From DATIUV01 sp049322755 (GTDB lineage: Bacteria > Pseudomonadota > Gammaproteobacteria > Burkholderiales > UBA6910): DNA of 64,000 bases. Numbering within the stretch: position 1 is the first letter of the stretch; each line of letters starts with the position of its first letter. The notes under the pieces were generated by a model. The model was not told the DNA's origin. It was given only the letters and a program-made list of their open reading frames with translations, and did no database searches. Where the stretch lies: the NCBI GenBank assembly GCA_049322755.1, contig JBMOQX010000072.1:1-64000 (forward strand), read 5' to 3'. This document shows, in pieces, positions 1 through 8,629 of this stretch. Position numbers and translations under genes: made by a program.

Positions 1-12
1 CCCGACGCGCGG

Positions 13-516
13 GTGGCGCCGCGCCGCGCCGCCAGGTTGGCGGCCGTCGGCGCTGCCGTGCTGGTGGCGGGCGCGCTGCTGGCGCCGGCGCCGCCCTACG
101 ATGTGCGCGCCGATGCCCGGCTGCGCGACGAGATGAACTGGCTGGTGCGGGAAGAACCGCGCATCCTGGCGGCGTTCCGCGACGTGGCCGAGCGCCGCCG
201 CGGGGGCGAACTGGATCAGGCGGAAATGGCCCGGGAGCTGCGCGAACGCGCACTGGTTTCCTGGCAGCGCGCGGCCGCGCGCCTGGACGCCGTGCCGGTG
301 GACCCCGCTGCGCCGTCGGCGCAGGCGTTCGGCGTGCTGGTGGATTACGTTCGCCTGCGCCGCGACGCGGCCGCCGCGCTGGTGGACGGCCTGGAGCGCA
401 ACGACCCGCGCCAGCTGGAGCGTTTCCAGGCGCTGCAGACCCAGGTGGACGCGACGCGGGAGCGCTTCCGCCAGCTGACCGGCGCGGCCGCGGACGCGAA
501 GGCGGAGAGGCCGTGA
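13..516 (+). CDS. hypothetical protein, N-terminal membrane anchor or signal peptide
   Basis: I do not recognise this protein. A GTG start gives 167 residues with an Arg-rich N-terminus followed by a hydrophobic stretch at about residues 8-26, so it is exported or membrane anchored. The rest is charged and looks helical (many Arg, Ala, Glu and Leu), ending in a short Ala/Lys-rich tail. It overlaps the next gene by four bases (GTGA), which argues for co-translation with the VWA/zinc-peptidase protein. The gene starts only 13 bases into the window, so the true start may lie upstream. Confidence 0.6.
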   Translation: MAPRRAARLAAVGAAVLVAGALLAPAPPYDVRADARLRDEMNWLVREEPRILAAFRDVAERRRGGELDQAEMARELRERALVSWQRAAARLDAVPVDPAAPSAQAFGVLVDYVRLRRDAAAALVDGLERNDPRQLERFQALQTQVDATRERFRQLTGAAADAKAERP

Positions 517-1790
517 CCCCCGACGTCGAGACCAAGCTGCGCGCCGCGCGCACCCGACTGATCCTGGACACGCCGTTCATCGGCGCGCTGGTGATGCACC
601 TCCGGCTCACGCCGGCGGACCCGCAACGCGTGGCGACGGTGGCCACCGATGCGCGCTCGCTCTACTACAACGCCGATTACGTCGGCGGCCTCACGTTCGG
701 CGAGACCCAGTTCGTGCTGGCCCATGAGGCCCTGCATTGCGCGCTGGGCCACTTCGCGCGCCGCGCTCACCGCGTACGCCGGCGCTGGGACGTGGCCTGC
801 GATCACGCGGTGAACTGGCTGCTGCGGGACGAGGGGCTGACGCCGCCGCCGGGCGCGCTGCTGGACGCGGCGTATCGGGGCCTCTGCGCGGAGGAGATCT
901 ATCCGCTGATTCCCGAGGACACCACCGAGACGCCGCTCGACCTGCACGCGTTCGACGTCGACGAGACGGCGCTGGCGGTGCTCTCGGCCGGCGGCACCGA
1001 CGGGCTCGTGGCCCAGGGCGGCAAGGTGGCGGGCGAGGACCTGGCGGCGGCCGCGCCGCCGGGCGAGCTGGCGGAAGAGGCGGCGGCGATGAGCCGCATG
1101 GCCGGCGCCGCGGCGGCGCAGGGGCGCGGCACCACCGGTCCCGGCGAGGGCTTGTTGCCGGGCGACATGGATCTCACCGAGATCTGGCGCATGCGCATCG
1201 CCGCCGCCGCACAGCAGGCGATGCGCGCGGGGCGCCTCGGCGCCGACTGGCGGCGGGCCATCGACCACCTGATCGAGCCGACCCTGCCGTGGCGCGCGTT
1301 GCTGGCGCGTTACCTGATGCGCGCCGCGCGGGACGACTACAGCTTCCGCCGGCCGTCGCGTCGCGAGGGCGACGCGATCCTGCCGCGGCTGGAAACCGGT
1401 GCGCTGGAGGTGGTGGCAGTGCTGGACGTGTCGGGCTCCGTGGGCGAGCCCGAGCTGGCCGAATTCGTCGCCGAGCTGGACGCGCTCAAGGGCCAGGTGC
1501 AGGCGCGCGTCACGCTGCACGCCTGCGACGCGGACTTGGCGCCCGAAGGCCCGTGGGTGTTCGAGCCGTGGCAGGCCATGCGCGTGCCGGAGAGCATCAC
1601 GGGCGGCGGCGGAACGCGCTTCGCGCCGGTGTTCGACTGGGTGGAGCGCGAAGGCTCCGCGCCGGATCTGCTGATCTACTTCACCGACGCCCAGGGCGAG
1701 TTTCCCGCGCGGCCGCCGCCATACCCGGTGCTGTGGCTGGTGAAGGGGCGCGAGCCGGTGCCGTGGGGCGAGCGCATCCAGCTCAATTGA
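513..1790 (+). CDS. VWA-like domain / zinc-metallopeptidase-like protein (DUF2201 type)
   Basis: The 425-residue protein has two recognisable parts. Near residues 70-75 is an AHEALHCALGH segment, an HExxH zinc site as in the N-terminal metallopeptidase-like domain of the DUF2201 family. Near residue 307 is DVSGSVG, a MIDAS-like DxSxS metal site typical of von Willebrand A domains, with a later TDAQGEF segment. The middle is a low-complexity Ala/Gly linker. Such proteins usually sit beside MoxR-type AAA ATPases, which could be upstream of the window. The GTG start overlaps the stop of the previous gene (GTGA). The cellular role is unknown. Confidence 0.8.
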   Translation: MTPDVETKLRAARTRLILDTPFIGALVMHLRLTPADPQRVATVATDARSLYYNADYVGGLTFGETQFVLAHEALHCALGHFARRAHRVRRRWDVACDHAVNWLLRDEGLTPPPGALLDAAYRGLCAEEIYPLIPEDTTETPLDLHAFDVDETALAVLSAGGTDGLVAQGGKVAGEDLAAAAPPGELAEEAAAMSRMAGAAAAQGRGTTGPGEGLLPGDMDLTEIWRMRIAAAAQQAMRAGRLGADWRRAIDHLIEPTLPWRALLARYLMRAARDDYSFRRPSRREGDAILPRLETGALEVVAVLDVSGSVGEPELAEFVAELDALKGQVQARVTLHACDADLAPEGPWVFEPWQAMRVPESITGGGGTRFAPVFDWVEREGSAPDLLIYFTDAQGEFPARPPPYPVLWLVKGREPVPWGERIQLN

Positions 1791-1805
1791 GAGACGGCAC
1801 CGGGC

Positions 1806-2357
1806 TCAGGGGTTTACGGCAGTCACCGTGCCCGATAGCGCGTTGTACTCGATGCGCCGGCTGGTGTCGGCGCGCAGCGTGTAGCGGCAGTTCTGATTGC
1901 TGCCGGCGATGGTGACCCGCTGCGCCCGGTACTCGGTGGTGCCGCCGGCAGCGGTGGAGACCGAGGGCGCGTTGGCCAGGAGCGCGGTCCAGATGCGCTG
2001 GCAGGCGGCGGCGTTGCGGATCCGCGGATTGCCCAGCTGACCCAGGGGAAAGGCGGTGTCCATCGGAAAGCCGAGCTGGTTCACGTCGATGGTGCCGTTC
2101 CCGTAGCCGGGGATGTTCAGCTGCGCCCCGGTCAGGCCCAGCGCCTGATACTTGGCGTGCACCAGCAGGACCGCGCCCTGGAGCGAACTCGCGGTGCCCG
2201 CGACGTTGGCGCGGCGGGCGTCCCCGCTCAGGACGGCGAAGCGGGGGAGCGCGACGCCTGCCAGAATCCCGACAATCACGACGACAGCCACCAGCTCCAC
2301 CAGTGTGAAGCCGGCCTGCCCTCGCCGTTTGCCGCAGTTGTATGAATTTTCTGACAT
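1806..2357 (-). CDS. type IV pilin-like protein (MSHA/PilA type)
   Basis: The 183-residue product has a class III prepilin leader: a short charged leader, then GFTLVELVAVVVIVGILAG, with Gly-Phe at the predicted prepilin peptidase site and Glu at +5. The hydrophobic helix would sit in the inner membrane before assembly. The globular part has two Cys residues (near residues 128 and 160), as in the disulfide loop of many pilins. The ATG at 2357 is chosen because it leaves a normal leader of about 16 residues. The gene stands alone between the VWA gene and hemG, so it may be a minor or orphan pilin. Confidence 0.8.
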   Translation of the reverse strand: MSENSYNCGKRRGQAGFTLVELVAVVVIVGILAGVALPRFAVLSGDARRANVAGTASSLQGAVLLVHAKYQALGLTGAQLNIPGYGNGTIDVNQLGFPMDTAFPLGQLGNPRIRNAAACQRIWTALLANAPSVSTAAGGTTEYRAQRVTIAGSNQNCRYTLRADTSRRIEYNALSGTVTAVNP

Positions 2358-2487
2358 TCCTCTGCTCGCGCCGGGTCCGGGCGGGGCCCGGGAAGCGACG
2401 TCCGGGCCCCCCGGCCGGCGTCCTGCCGCCGTCACTCGGGCAGGGTGCGGCAAAAACCGGACCTGGCGCTGCGGCGGCGCCGGCGGG

Positions 2488-3873
2488 TCAGCGTTGCAGC
2501 CACGTCGCCACCCGCTCCGCCATGGCGTGGGCCGACTTCACGCAGTCGCCGACGCTGACGCCGCCGCGGTAGTTGGCGCAGAAATACAGTCCCGGCAGCT
2601 GCTCCTGCGCCCGCGCCAGGTGCTCCATGCGCTGCAGGTGGCCGGGCGCGTATTGAGGGATCGCTTTCGGCCAGAACGTGACGCGGGAGAATTCCGGCGT
2701 CGGCGGGCAGCCCAGCAACTGGCGCTGCTCGTCGGCCACCATCGCCACCAGATCGTTCTCCGGCTGGCGCGCGAAACCGGGCTGGCGCATGCCGCCGACG
2801 AAGGAGGTGAGCAGGGCGAGGCCCTCCGGCGCGCGCCCCGGGAACAGCGTGCTGGAGAAGAGCGTCCCCAGGATGCGGCGGTTTTCCTTCGCCGGGATCA
2901 GAAAGCCGAAGCCGTCCAGCGGGTGCATGCCGGGGACGCGCCGGTAGCCCGTGGCCACCACTGCCACCGGCGGGTATTCGATGCCGGCGAGCGCATCGGC
3001 CGCCTCCGCCGCCAGGGGTTGCACCAGCGGTGCCGCCGCGTAGGCGGGCATGGCGAGGACGACGCTGCGGGCCTCCACCGTCACGGGCGCGTCCGCGCCG
3101 TCGCGGCCCGCCACGCGGTAGCCATCGGCGGTGCGCTCCACGGAGTCCACCGCGACGCCGAGGCGCACGTCGGCGAGCTTTGCCGCGATCGCCCGGGGCA
3201 GCGTGGCCATGCCGTCGCGGAACGAGAACATCGGCGCCGACTGCCTGGACTTCTCGGCGCGCTTTTTGCGCTCTCTCGCTCCCTGGATCTGGCCGCGGAT
3301 CAGGCTGCCGTACTTCGCCTCCAGTTCGACCAGGCGCGGGAAGGCGGCCGGCACCGACAGGCGCTCGGGATCGCCGGCGTAGACGCCCGCGACGAACGGG
3401 TTGATGGCGTAGTCGAGGAACTCCTGTCCGAGGCGCCGGCGCACGAACTCGGCCACGGTTTCCTCGCCTTCGCCGCGGCCGATGAAGGGCTCCCGGAACA
3501 GGCGCAGCTTGGCGCCCAGGGAAAACAGCGGCGTGGCGAGGAACGCGGGCGGCGACATGGGCAGCGCAATGAGCCGGCCGCCGCGCAATATGAAGCGCCT
3601 GGACGATTCGGGATTGGCGTTGACCTTCTCCGCCTGGACGCCCGCCGCCGCGAAGATCTCGGCGAAGAGCGGCGTCGTCTCCAGCGCGCTGTTGGGCCCC
3701 TGTTCCACCAGGAAGCCGCGCTCCTTCACGCTGCCCATGGCGCCGCCCGGGGCACGGTTCTTCTCCAGCACGGTGACGCGGATGCCCCGGCGCTGCAGCC
3801 AGAACGCGCAGGCGAGCCCCGAGATGCCCGCGCCCACCACGATGACGCTTGGCTCCGGCGTCGAAGAATTCAT
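2488..3873 (-). CDS. hemG: protoporphyrinogen oxidase (HemG/HemY type, FAD-dependent)
   Basis: The 461-residue flavoprotein begins with a dinucleotide-binding fold (VVGAGISGLACAFWLQRRG), followed by a second FAD motif with GGAMGS, and ends with the C-terminal FAD segment YRGGVSVGDCVKSA. Length and motifs fit the oxygen-dependent protoporphyrinogen IX oxidase family, which makes protoporphyrin IX in heme synthesis. Its ATG overlaps the stop of the sfsA-like gene (ATGA at 3870-3873), so it is the last gene of a three-gene minus-strand operon. A related amine or phytoene oxidase cannot be excluded, but the whole-length pattern is PPOX-like. Heme supply suits the nitrate respiration genes elsewhere in the window. 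Confidence 0.85.
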   Translation of the reverse strand: MNSSTPEPSVIVVGAGISGLACAFWLQRRGIRVTVLEKNRAPGGAMGSVKERGFLVEQGPNSALETTPLFAEIFAAAGVQAEKVNANPESSRRFILRGGRLIALPMSPPAFLATPLFSLGAKLRLFREPFIGRGEGEETVAEFVRRRLGQEFLDYAINPFVAGVYAGDPERLSVPAAFPRLVELEAKYGSLIRGQIQGARERKKRAEKSRQSAPMFSFRDGMATLPRAIAAKLADVRLGVAVDSVERTADGYRVAGRDGADAPVTVEARSVVLAMPAYAAAPLVQPLAAEAADALAGIEYPPVAVVATGYRRVPGMHPLDGFGFLIPAKENRRILGTLFSSTLFPGRAPEGLALLTSFVGGMRQPGFARQPENDLVAMVADEQRQLLGCPPTPEFSRVTFWPKAIPQYAPGHLQRMEHLARAQEQLPGLYFCANYRGGVSVGDCVKSAHAMAERVATWLQR

Positions 3874-4619
3874 GTCGCCGCTGCCTTTCGCAAGGCTTCG
3901 GCCGGTTGCCCCGGCAGCGGCGGACACACCGTCGCCACCGCCGCCTCCAGCATGATCTCGCCCGGGCTGACGCGGGCGCGGTAGGCCAGCACCTCGACGC
4001 CGCGCTCCTGTGCCCGCCGCAGCGCGCGGCCGTAAGCGGGGTCGATGGCATCCGCCGGGCGGACTTCCTGCACGTCGGCGCGCTGCACGCAGTACACCAG
4101 CACCGCCCGATGGCCCGCGCGCACCACCCGCATCATCTCCTCCAGGTGGCGCGCCGCGCGCTCGCTCACCGCGTCGGGGAACAGTGCGACGCCGTCCTCC
4201 ACCGCCGCGGTGACGTTCTTCACCTCGACGTAGCAGTGCCGGCCCGCGCGCTCCAGCAGCAGATCGCAGCGGCCGACGCGGCCATCGTAGCCGGCTTCGC
4301 GCCGCACCAGGGCGTGGTCCCGCAGCTCGGCGATGACGCCCTGCTGGATCGCTTCCTCCACCAGGCGGTTGGAGCGGCCGGTGTTGATGCCCAGCAGCGT
4401 GCCACCGGTTTCCACCAGTTCCCAGGTGAACGCCAGCTTGCGCCGGGCCCCCGCCGCGGGCCGCAGCCACACCCGGCTGCCGGGCTCGGCGCAGCCCAGC
4501 ATCGAGCCGGTGTTGGGGCAGTGGGCCACCACGGTCCCTGCAGGCGTCTCCACGTCGGCCAGGAAACGCTTGTAGCGGCGGATGAGCCGGCCCTCGGTGA
4601 GGGGCGGGTCGAATTTCAC
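3870..4619 (-). CDS. sfsA: SfsA family DNA-binding / sugar fermentation stimulation protein
   Basis: The product has 249 residues and the family's typical features: an N-terminal OB-like region (FLADVETPAGTVVAHCPNTG), the NTGRSN segment, and a nuclease-like core (GRCDLLLE...CYVEVKN). SfsA was named for stimulating maltose genes in E. coli; its fold suggests nucleic-acid binding or cleavage. A GTG at 4619 is chosen because it overlaps the upstream stop (GTGA) and gives the normal family N-terminus. The C-terminus is about 20 residues longer than usual. It sits between the acyltransferase-like gene and hemG, with four-base overlaps on both sides. Confidence 0.9.
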   Translation of the reverse strand: MKFDPPLTEGRLIRRYKRFLADVETPAGTVVAHCPNTGSMLGCAEPGSRVWLRPAAGARRKLAFTWELVETGGTLLGINTGRSNRLVEEAIQQGVIAELRDHALVRREAGYDGRVGRCDLLLERAGRHCYVEVKNVTAAVEDGVALFPDAVSERAARHLEEMMRVVRAGHRAVLVYCVQRADVQEVRPADAIDPAYGRALRRAQERGVEVLAYRARVSPGEIMLEAAVATVCPPLPGQPAEALRKAAAT

Positions 4620-5734
4620 GTCGGTTCCTTGAACGGCGTACTGTCGCTCAGTTCGTCGATGTAGCGGTCGATGGCGGCGGCCTCGCGCTGGAGGTAGTCG
4701 CCGATGGCGTCGGCGAACTCCGGGTGGGCGAGCCAGTGGGCCGACCAGGTGCGTGCCGGCAGCAGCCCGCGCGCCACCTTGTGCTCGCCCTGGGCGCCGC
4801 CCTCGAAGCGCCGCAGGCCGTGGCGGATGCAGTAGTCGATGCCCTGGTAATAGCAGGCCTCGAAGTGCAGGCCGGGCACGTACTCGACGGCGCCCCAGTA
4901 GCGCCCGTACAGGCGGCCGCCGCCCAGCATGTCCAGCGCCGCCGCGATGCGCTCGCCGCCGCGCCAGCCCAGCACCAGCTGCACGTGGTCGGGCATGGTC
5001 TCGGCCAGCCGCCGGAAGAACGCCAGCGTCAGGTAGGGCGTGGAGTGGTGCTGGCGGTAGGTGAGGGTGTAGCAGCGGAAGAAGAATGCCCAGTCTTCGG
5101 CGGTGGCGTCGCGACCGGTTTTCCACTCGAAGCGCAGGCCGGCGTCCGCGACGCGGCGGCGCTCCTGGCGGATCTTCTTGCGCTTGGCGCTGCTCATAGA
5201 GGCGAGATAGTGCTCGAAATCGGCATAGCCCGCGTTGTCCCAGTGAAACTGCACGCCGTGGCGGAGCATGAGGCCGGCGCTTTCCAGTTCCCGGGCCTCG
5301 CCGCCGTCGGGATAGAGGATGTGCAGCGACGACAGGTGCGATTCCCGCGCCAGCTCGAGCGCCGCACCCACCAGGCGTCGACGGATCTCCGCCCGGTCCG
5401 CCAGTACCCTTGGGCCGGTGGCCGGCGTGAAGGGCACCGCGCACAGCAGTTTCGGGTAGTACGCCAGAGCGTGGCGCTGGTAGGCGTCCGCCCAGGCCCA
5501 GTCGAACACGTATTCGCCGTAGGAGTGGGACTTGAGATAGAGCGGCATCGCGCCGGCGAGGCGGCCGTTCTCGCGCAGCGCCAGGTAGAGCGGGCGCCAG
5601 CCGGTCCTGGCGGACGCGCAGCCGGTTTCGTGCAGGGCGGCGAGGAACTCGTGGCGCAGGAACGGGTTGTCCCCGGCCAGGGCATTCCACTCGGCGGCGG
5701 GCAGGCGTTGCGGCTGCTCGTTGATTTCGATCAT
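4616..5734 (-). CDS. GNAT/FemAB-like N-acyltransferase (PF04339 type)
   Basis: The 372-residue protein matches the peptidogalycan-biosynthesis/DUF482 type of predicted acyltransferase. It has an early NPFLRHEFLAALHETG motif, an SYGEYVFDWAWADAYQ block, a MSSAKRKKIRQERRR segment near residue 180, and a late FEACYYQGIDYCIRHGLRRFEGGAQGEHK block typical of the family. The substrate is unknown; FemAB relatives transfer amino acids to cell-envelope acceptors, and that is only an analogy here. It is the first gene of the minus-strand operon with sfsA and hemG and ends in a GTGA overlap with sfsA. Confidence 0.85.
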   Translation of the reverse strand: MIEINEQPQRLPAAEWNALAGDNPFLRHEFLAALHETGCASARTGWRPLYLALRENGRLAGAMPLYLKSHSYGEYVFDWAWADAYQRHALAYYPKLLCAVPFTPATGPRVLADRAEIRRRLVGAALELARESHLSSLHILYPDGGEARELESAGLMLRHGVQFHWDNAGYADFEHYLASMSSAKRKKIRQERRRVADAGLRFEWKTGRDATAEDWAFFFRCYTLTYRQHHSTPYLTLAFFRRLAETMPDHVQLVLGWRGGERIAAALDMLGGGRLYGRYWGAVEYVPGLHFEACYYQGIDYCIRHGLRRFEGGAQGEHKVARGLLPARTWSAHWLAHPEFADAIGDYLQREAAAIDRYIDELSDSTPFKEPT

Positions 5735-5797
5735 GGCAGGGTGCGCTGGACCGCGGTTCGACCGCGCCGGGGCGCCCGGGTGCCCTGCCGGCGGGCG

Positions 5798-5826
5798 TTC
5801 CGGGGCCGGCGGCCGGGTGCTATGAT
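5798..5826 (+). promoter_or_regulatory. possible promoter of nadE
   Basis: TATGAT at 5821-5826 is a good -10 hexamer. A weak -35 (TTCCGG, 5798-5803) lies 17 bases upstream. It lies between the divergent acyltransferase-like and nadE genes, in an otherwise very GC-rich gap. Confidence 0.4.
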
Positions 5827-5864
5827 CGCAAGCCTTTCGTGCATCCCTGATGCCCAGCGGGTCA

Positions 5865-7469
5865 ATGAAGATTGCCATCGCGCAGATGAACGGGATCGTC
5901 GGCGACCTGGCCGGCAATGCCGCCGCGATCCTGGATCAGGCGGAGCGCGCCCGCGCCGCCGGGGCGGCGCTGATGGTGACGCCGGAGATGAGCCTCGCCG
6001 GCTATCCGCCCGAGGACCTGCTGCTGAGGGACGGATTCTATCGCGCCTGCGACGACGCGTTGCTGGGGCTGAAGGACAAGGTGCGCGGCATCACCGTGGT
6101 GGTGGGCCATCCGCGCCAGGTGGATGGCCGGCGCTTCAACGCCGCGTCGGTGATTCGCGACGGCGAAATTGTCACCACCTATCACAAGCGCAAGCTGCCC
6201 AACTACGAGGTGTTCGACGAGCAGCGCTACTTCGCCGCCGGGGACGAGCCCTGCGTGGTGGAGGTGGAGGGGGTCAGGTTCGGGCTCAACATCTGCGCCG
6301 ACGTCTGGGAGGAGGGCGCGCCGGACCGCGCCCGCGCCGCCGGCGCCCAGGTGCTGCTGACCCTCAACGCGTCGCCCTACCACCTGCGCAAGCAGGCAAC
6401 CCGCTACGAAGTGGTGCGCAACCGGATCGCCAGCACCGGGATTCCCATCGTCTACGTCAACCAGGTGGGCGGCCAGGACGAGCTGGTGTTCGACGGCGCC
6501 TCCTTCGTGCTGGACGGCAGCGGCGAGCTCATGGTGCAGCTGCCGGAGTTCGAGGAGAAACTCTCGCTGGTGCAATTCGACGGGCCGGTGCCGGTGCCCG
6601 GCGATATCGCCCCGCCGCAGCCGCTGGAAGCCAGCGTCTACCAGGCGCTGTGCCTAGGCGTGCGCGATTACGTGCTCAAGAACGGCTTCCCAGGCGCCTT
6701 GCTGGGCGTCTCCGGCGGGGTCGATTCCGCGCTGACCCTGTGCATCGCGGCGGACGCGCTCGGCCCCGAGCGGGTGCGGGCCATCATGCTGCCGTCCCAG
6801 TACACCGCCGACATGAGCGTCACCGACGCAGAGGCGCTGGCGCGCAACCTCAAGGTGCGCTACGACGAGTTCAGCATCAAGACCGTGTACGACGCCTTCC
6901 TGCGCCTGCTGGACCGGGAGTTCGCGGCGCTGCCGTTCGACACCACCGAGGAGAATCTGCAGTCCCGGATCCGCGGCACGCTGCTGATGGCGCTGTCCAA
7001 CAAGTACGGCGCCATCGTGCTCACCACCGGCAACAAGTCGGAGATGGCGGTGGGCTATGCCACGCTCTACGGCGACATGGCGGGCGGCTTCGCGGTGCTC
7101 AAGGACATCACCAAGACCCTGGTCTACCGGCTGGCGCGCTACCGCAACGGCCTGTCGCCGGTGATTCCGGAGCGGGTGCTGACGCGGGCGCCGACGGCGG
7201 AGCTGCGGCCCGGCCAGCGCGACCAGGATCTGCTGCCGCCTTACGACACGCTGGACGCGATCGTCGAGGCGTACATGGAGCAGGACCTTTCCGTGCCGGA
7301 GATCGTCGCCCTGGGCATCGATCCGGTCACCGTGCGCAAGGTGGTGGGCCTGATCCAGCGCAGCGAGTACAAGCGCCGCCAGTCGCCGGTGGGCATCCGC
7401 ATCACCCAGCGCGGTTTCGGCAAGGACTGGCGCTATCCCATCACCAGCCGCTACCAGGACGATTTCTGA
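5865..7469 (+). CDS. nadE: glutamine-dependent NAD+ synthetase
   Basis: This enzyme converts nicotinate adenine dinucleotide to NAD+ using glutamine nitrogen. The N-terminal half is a carbon-nitrogen hydrolase (glutaminase) with the expected triad: Glu in VTPEMSLAGYPPEDLL, Lys in KLPNYEVFDEQRYF and Cys in NICADVWE. The C-terminal half is the ATP-pyrophosphatase synthetase with the SGGVDSA loop near residue 285. I prefer the ATG at 5865 because family members begin MKIAIAQ; an in-frame ATG at 5850 would add five residues. At about 534 residues the length is normal for the two-domain bacterial form. It stands alone, followed by a repeat-rich spacer. Confidence 0.93.
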   Translation: MKIAIAQMNGIVGDLAGNAAAILDQAERARAAGAALMVTPEMSLAGYPPEDLLLRDGFYRACDDALLGLKDKVRGITVVVGHPRQVDGRRFNAASVIRDGEIVTTYHKRKLPNYEVFDEQRYFAAGDEPCVVEVEGVRFGLNICADVWEEGAPDRARAAGAQVLLTLNASPYHLRKQATRYEVVRNRIASTGIPIVYVNQVGGQDELVFDGASFVLDGSGELMVQLPEFEEKLSLVQFDGPVPVPGDIAPPQPLEASVYQALCLGVRDYVLKNGFPGALLGVSGGVDSALTLCIAADALGPERVRAIMLPSQYTADMSVTDAEALARNLKVRYDEFSIKTVYDAFLRLLDREFAALPFDTTEENLQSRIRGTLLMALSNKYGAIVLTTGNKSEMAVGYATLYGDMAGGFAVLKDITKTLVYRLARYRNGLSPVIPERVLTRAPTAELRPGQRDQDLLPPYDTLDAIVEAYMEQDLSVPEIVALGIDPVTVRKVVGLIQRSEYKRRQSPVGIRITQRGFGKDWRYPITSRYQDDF

Positions 7470-7504
7470 CGGGGAGGCGGTGGAGCTGGCGGAGATATTT
7501 CTAC

Positions 7505-7621
7505 CGCGGAGGTCGCGGAGGACGCGGAGGAAGGCAAGAACGTTGAACCGCCAAGGACGCGAAGGAGGAATCTTCTGCCGTCTTTCAGTTTCCTTTGCGG
7601 CCATTGCGTCCTTCGCGGTTC
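7505..7621. repeat. intergenic GC-rich repeat: tandem 9-mers plus imperfect inverted repeat
   Basis: Between nadE and the P-II gene there are three tandem copies of CGCGGAGG(T/A) at 7505-7530. An inverted pair follows: GAACCGCCAAGGACGC (7545-7560) against GCGTCCTTCGCGGTTC (7606-7621), 15 of 16 positions complementary. The pattern resembles a repeat class I know from intergenic regions of many bacteria. It could also fold in RNA and act as a nadE terminator, although there is no U-run. Confidence 0.6.
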
Positions 7622-7700
7622 AGGAACTTGCCTTGTTCGGCGGTGAAGCGGATTTGCGCTACTCTTGAGCGCTTGAGCAAGTTCAAAGGGGAGGCGAGCG

Positions 7701-8039
7701 ATGAAGAAGATCGAGGCGGTGATCAAGCCGTTCAAGCTGGATGAGGTGCGCGAGGCGCTGTCCGCCATCGGCGTCGCCGGGCTGACGGTGTCCGAGGTGA
7801 AGGGCTTCGGCCGGCAGAAGGGGCACACCGAGCTTTACCGGGGCGCCGAGTACATCGTCGACTTCCTGCCCAAGCTCAAGCTGGAGGTGGTGCTGGCCGA
7901 CGAGATGGTGGACCCGGCGATCGAGGCGATCCTCTCGTCGGCGCGCACCGGCAAGATCGGCGACGGCAAGATTTTCGTGACACCGGTGGAGCAGGTGGTG
8001 CGCATCCGCACCGGCGAACGCGACGAGCAGGCGATCTAG
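7701..8039 (+). CDS. glnB: nitrogen regulatory protein P-II
   Basis: The 112-residue protein carries the P-II signatures: KPFKLDEVREAL at the start, the T-loop with RGAEY where Tyr51 is the uridylylation site, and the C-terminal signature GKIGDGKIFVTPVEQVVRIRTGE. P-II trimers sense 2-oxoglutarate, ATP/ADP and glutamine (through uridylylation) and control glutamine synthetase and NtrB. A good GGGGAGG Shine-Dalgarno lies just upstream. No amtB is adjacent, which favours glnB over glnK, but the two paralogues cannot be told apart with certainty from this sequence. I see no convincing sigma-54 promoter upstream. Confidence 0.93.
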   Translation: MKKIEAVIKPFKLDEVREALSAIGVAGLTVSEVKGFGRQKGHTELYRGAEYIVDFLPKLKLEVVLADEMVDPAIEAILSSARTGKIGDGKIFVTPVEQVVRIRTGERDEQAI

Positions 8040-8048
8040 CATCGCCCA

Positions 8049-8609
8049 TCACCCCCTCAGCAGCACCACCACCGCACCGGTGCCGCCGTCGGCAGGGCGC
8101 GCCGGGGTGAACGCCAGCACGTCGTCGCGCTGCATCAGCCAGTGGCGCACCTTGGCCTTGAGCACCGGCTCCTTGTTTTTTGACCCCAGTCCCTTGCCGT
8201 GGACGATGCGAACGCAGCGGTAGCCGCGGCGCAGCGCGGCGCGCAGGAACTCGGCGGTCCGCTCCCGGGCCGTTTCGCGGGTGAGCCCGTGGAGGTCCAC
8301 CTCGTCCTGGATCACCCAATGCCCGCGGCGCAGTTTGCGCAGCAGCTGGCGCGGGAGCCCCGGCCGCACGAACGACATCTCCCCGTCGGCGTCCACCGTG
8401 GCTTCCCACGAACCGCCGGAGAGCGACTCCACCAGCACTTCGCGCTCGTCGTTGAGGGTCTGGTGCGGCACCGGCGCGGGGCGTTCCGGGGCATGCTCGA
8501 CGCGATCGGATGGCGCAATCCGCGCCACGTCCTGCATGGCGTCGCGAAACGCCTCCAGGTCGGCCTCGGAGATGGTGGGACGCGCCTTCGCCCCGGGAGC
8601 GCGCCGCAT
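8049..8609 (-). CDS. Smr-domain protein (YdaL/MutS2-like endonuclease domain)
   Basis: The 186-residue protein has a charged N-terminal half and a C-terminal Smr domain at about residues 100-180, with its two signatures: the DLHGLT motif and IVHGKGLGS. Smr domains in MutS2 and YdaL nick DNA or cleave RNA. The stand-alone form here matches the small YdaL/SmrA group of proteobacteria. It is convergent with the P-II gene and lies just downstream of trxB on the same strand. Its substrate in this organism is unknown. Confidence 0.88.
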   Translation of the reverse strand: MRRAPGAKARPTISEADLEAFRDAMQDVARIAPSDRVEHAPERPAPVPHQTLNDEREVLVESLSGGSWEATVDADGEMSFVRPGLPRQLLRKLRRGHWVIQDEVDLHGLTRETARERTAEFLRAALRRGYRCVRIVHGKGLGSKNKEPVLKAKVRHWLMQRDDVLAFTPARPADGGTGAVVVLLRG

Positions 8610-8629
8610 CGGCCGGACCCCGCTGCGGA

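Noticed and set aside
2152..3984. Very long open frames opposite hemG and other genes
   Set aside because: High GC leaves long antisense frames open; they show no family features and overlap well-supported genes completely.
7640..7700. Sigma-54 promoter for the P-II gene
   Set aside because: No GG-N10-GC pair with the proper -24/-12 context is visible upstream of the start.
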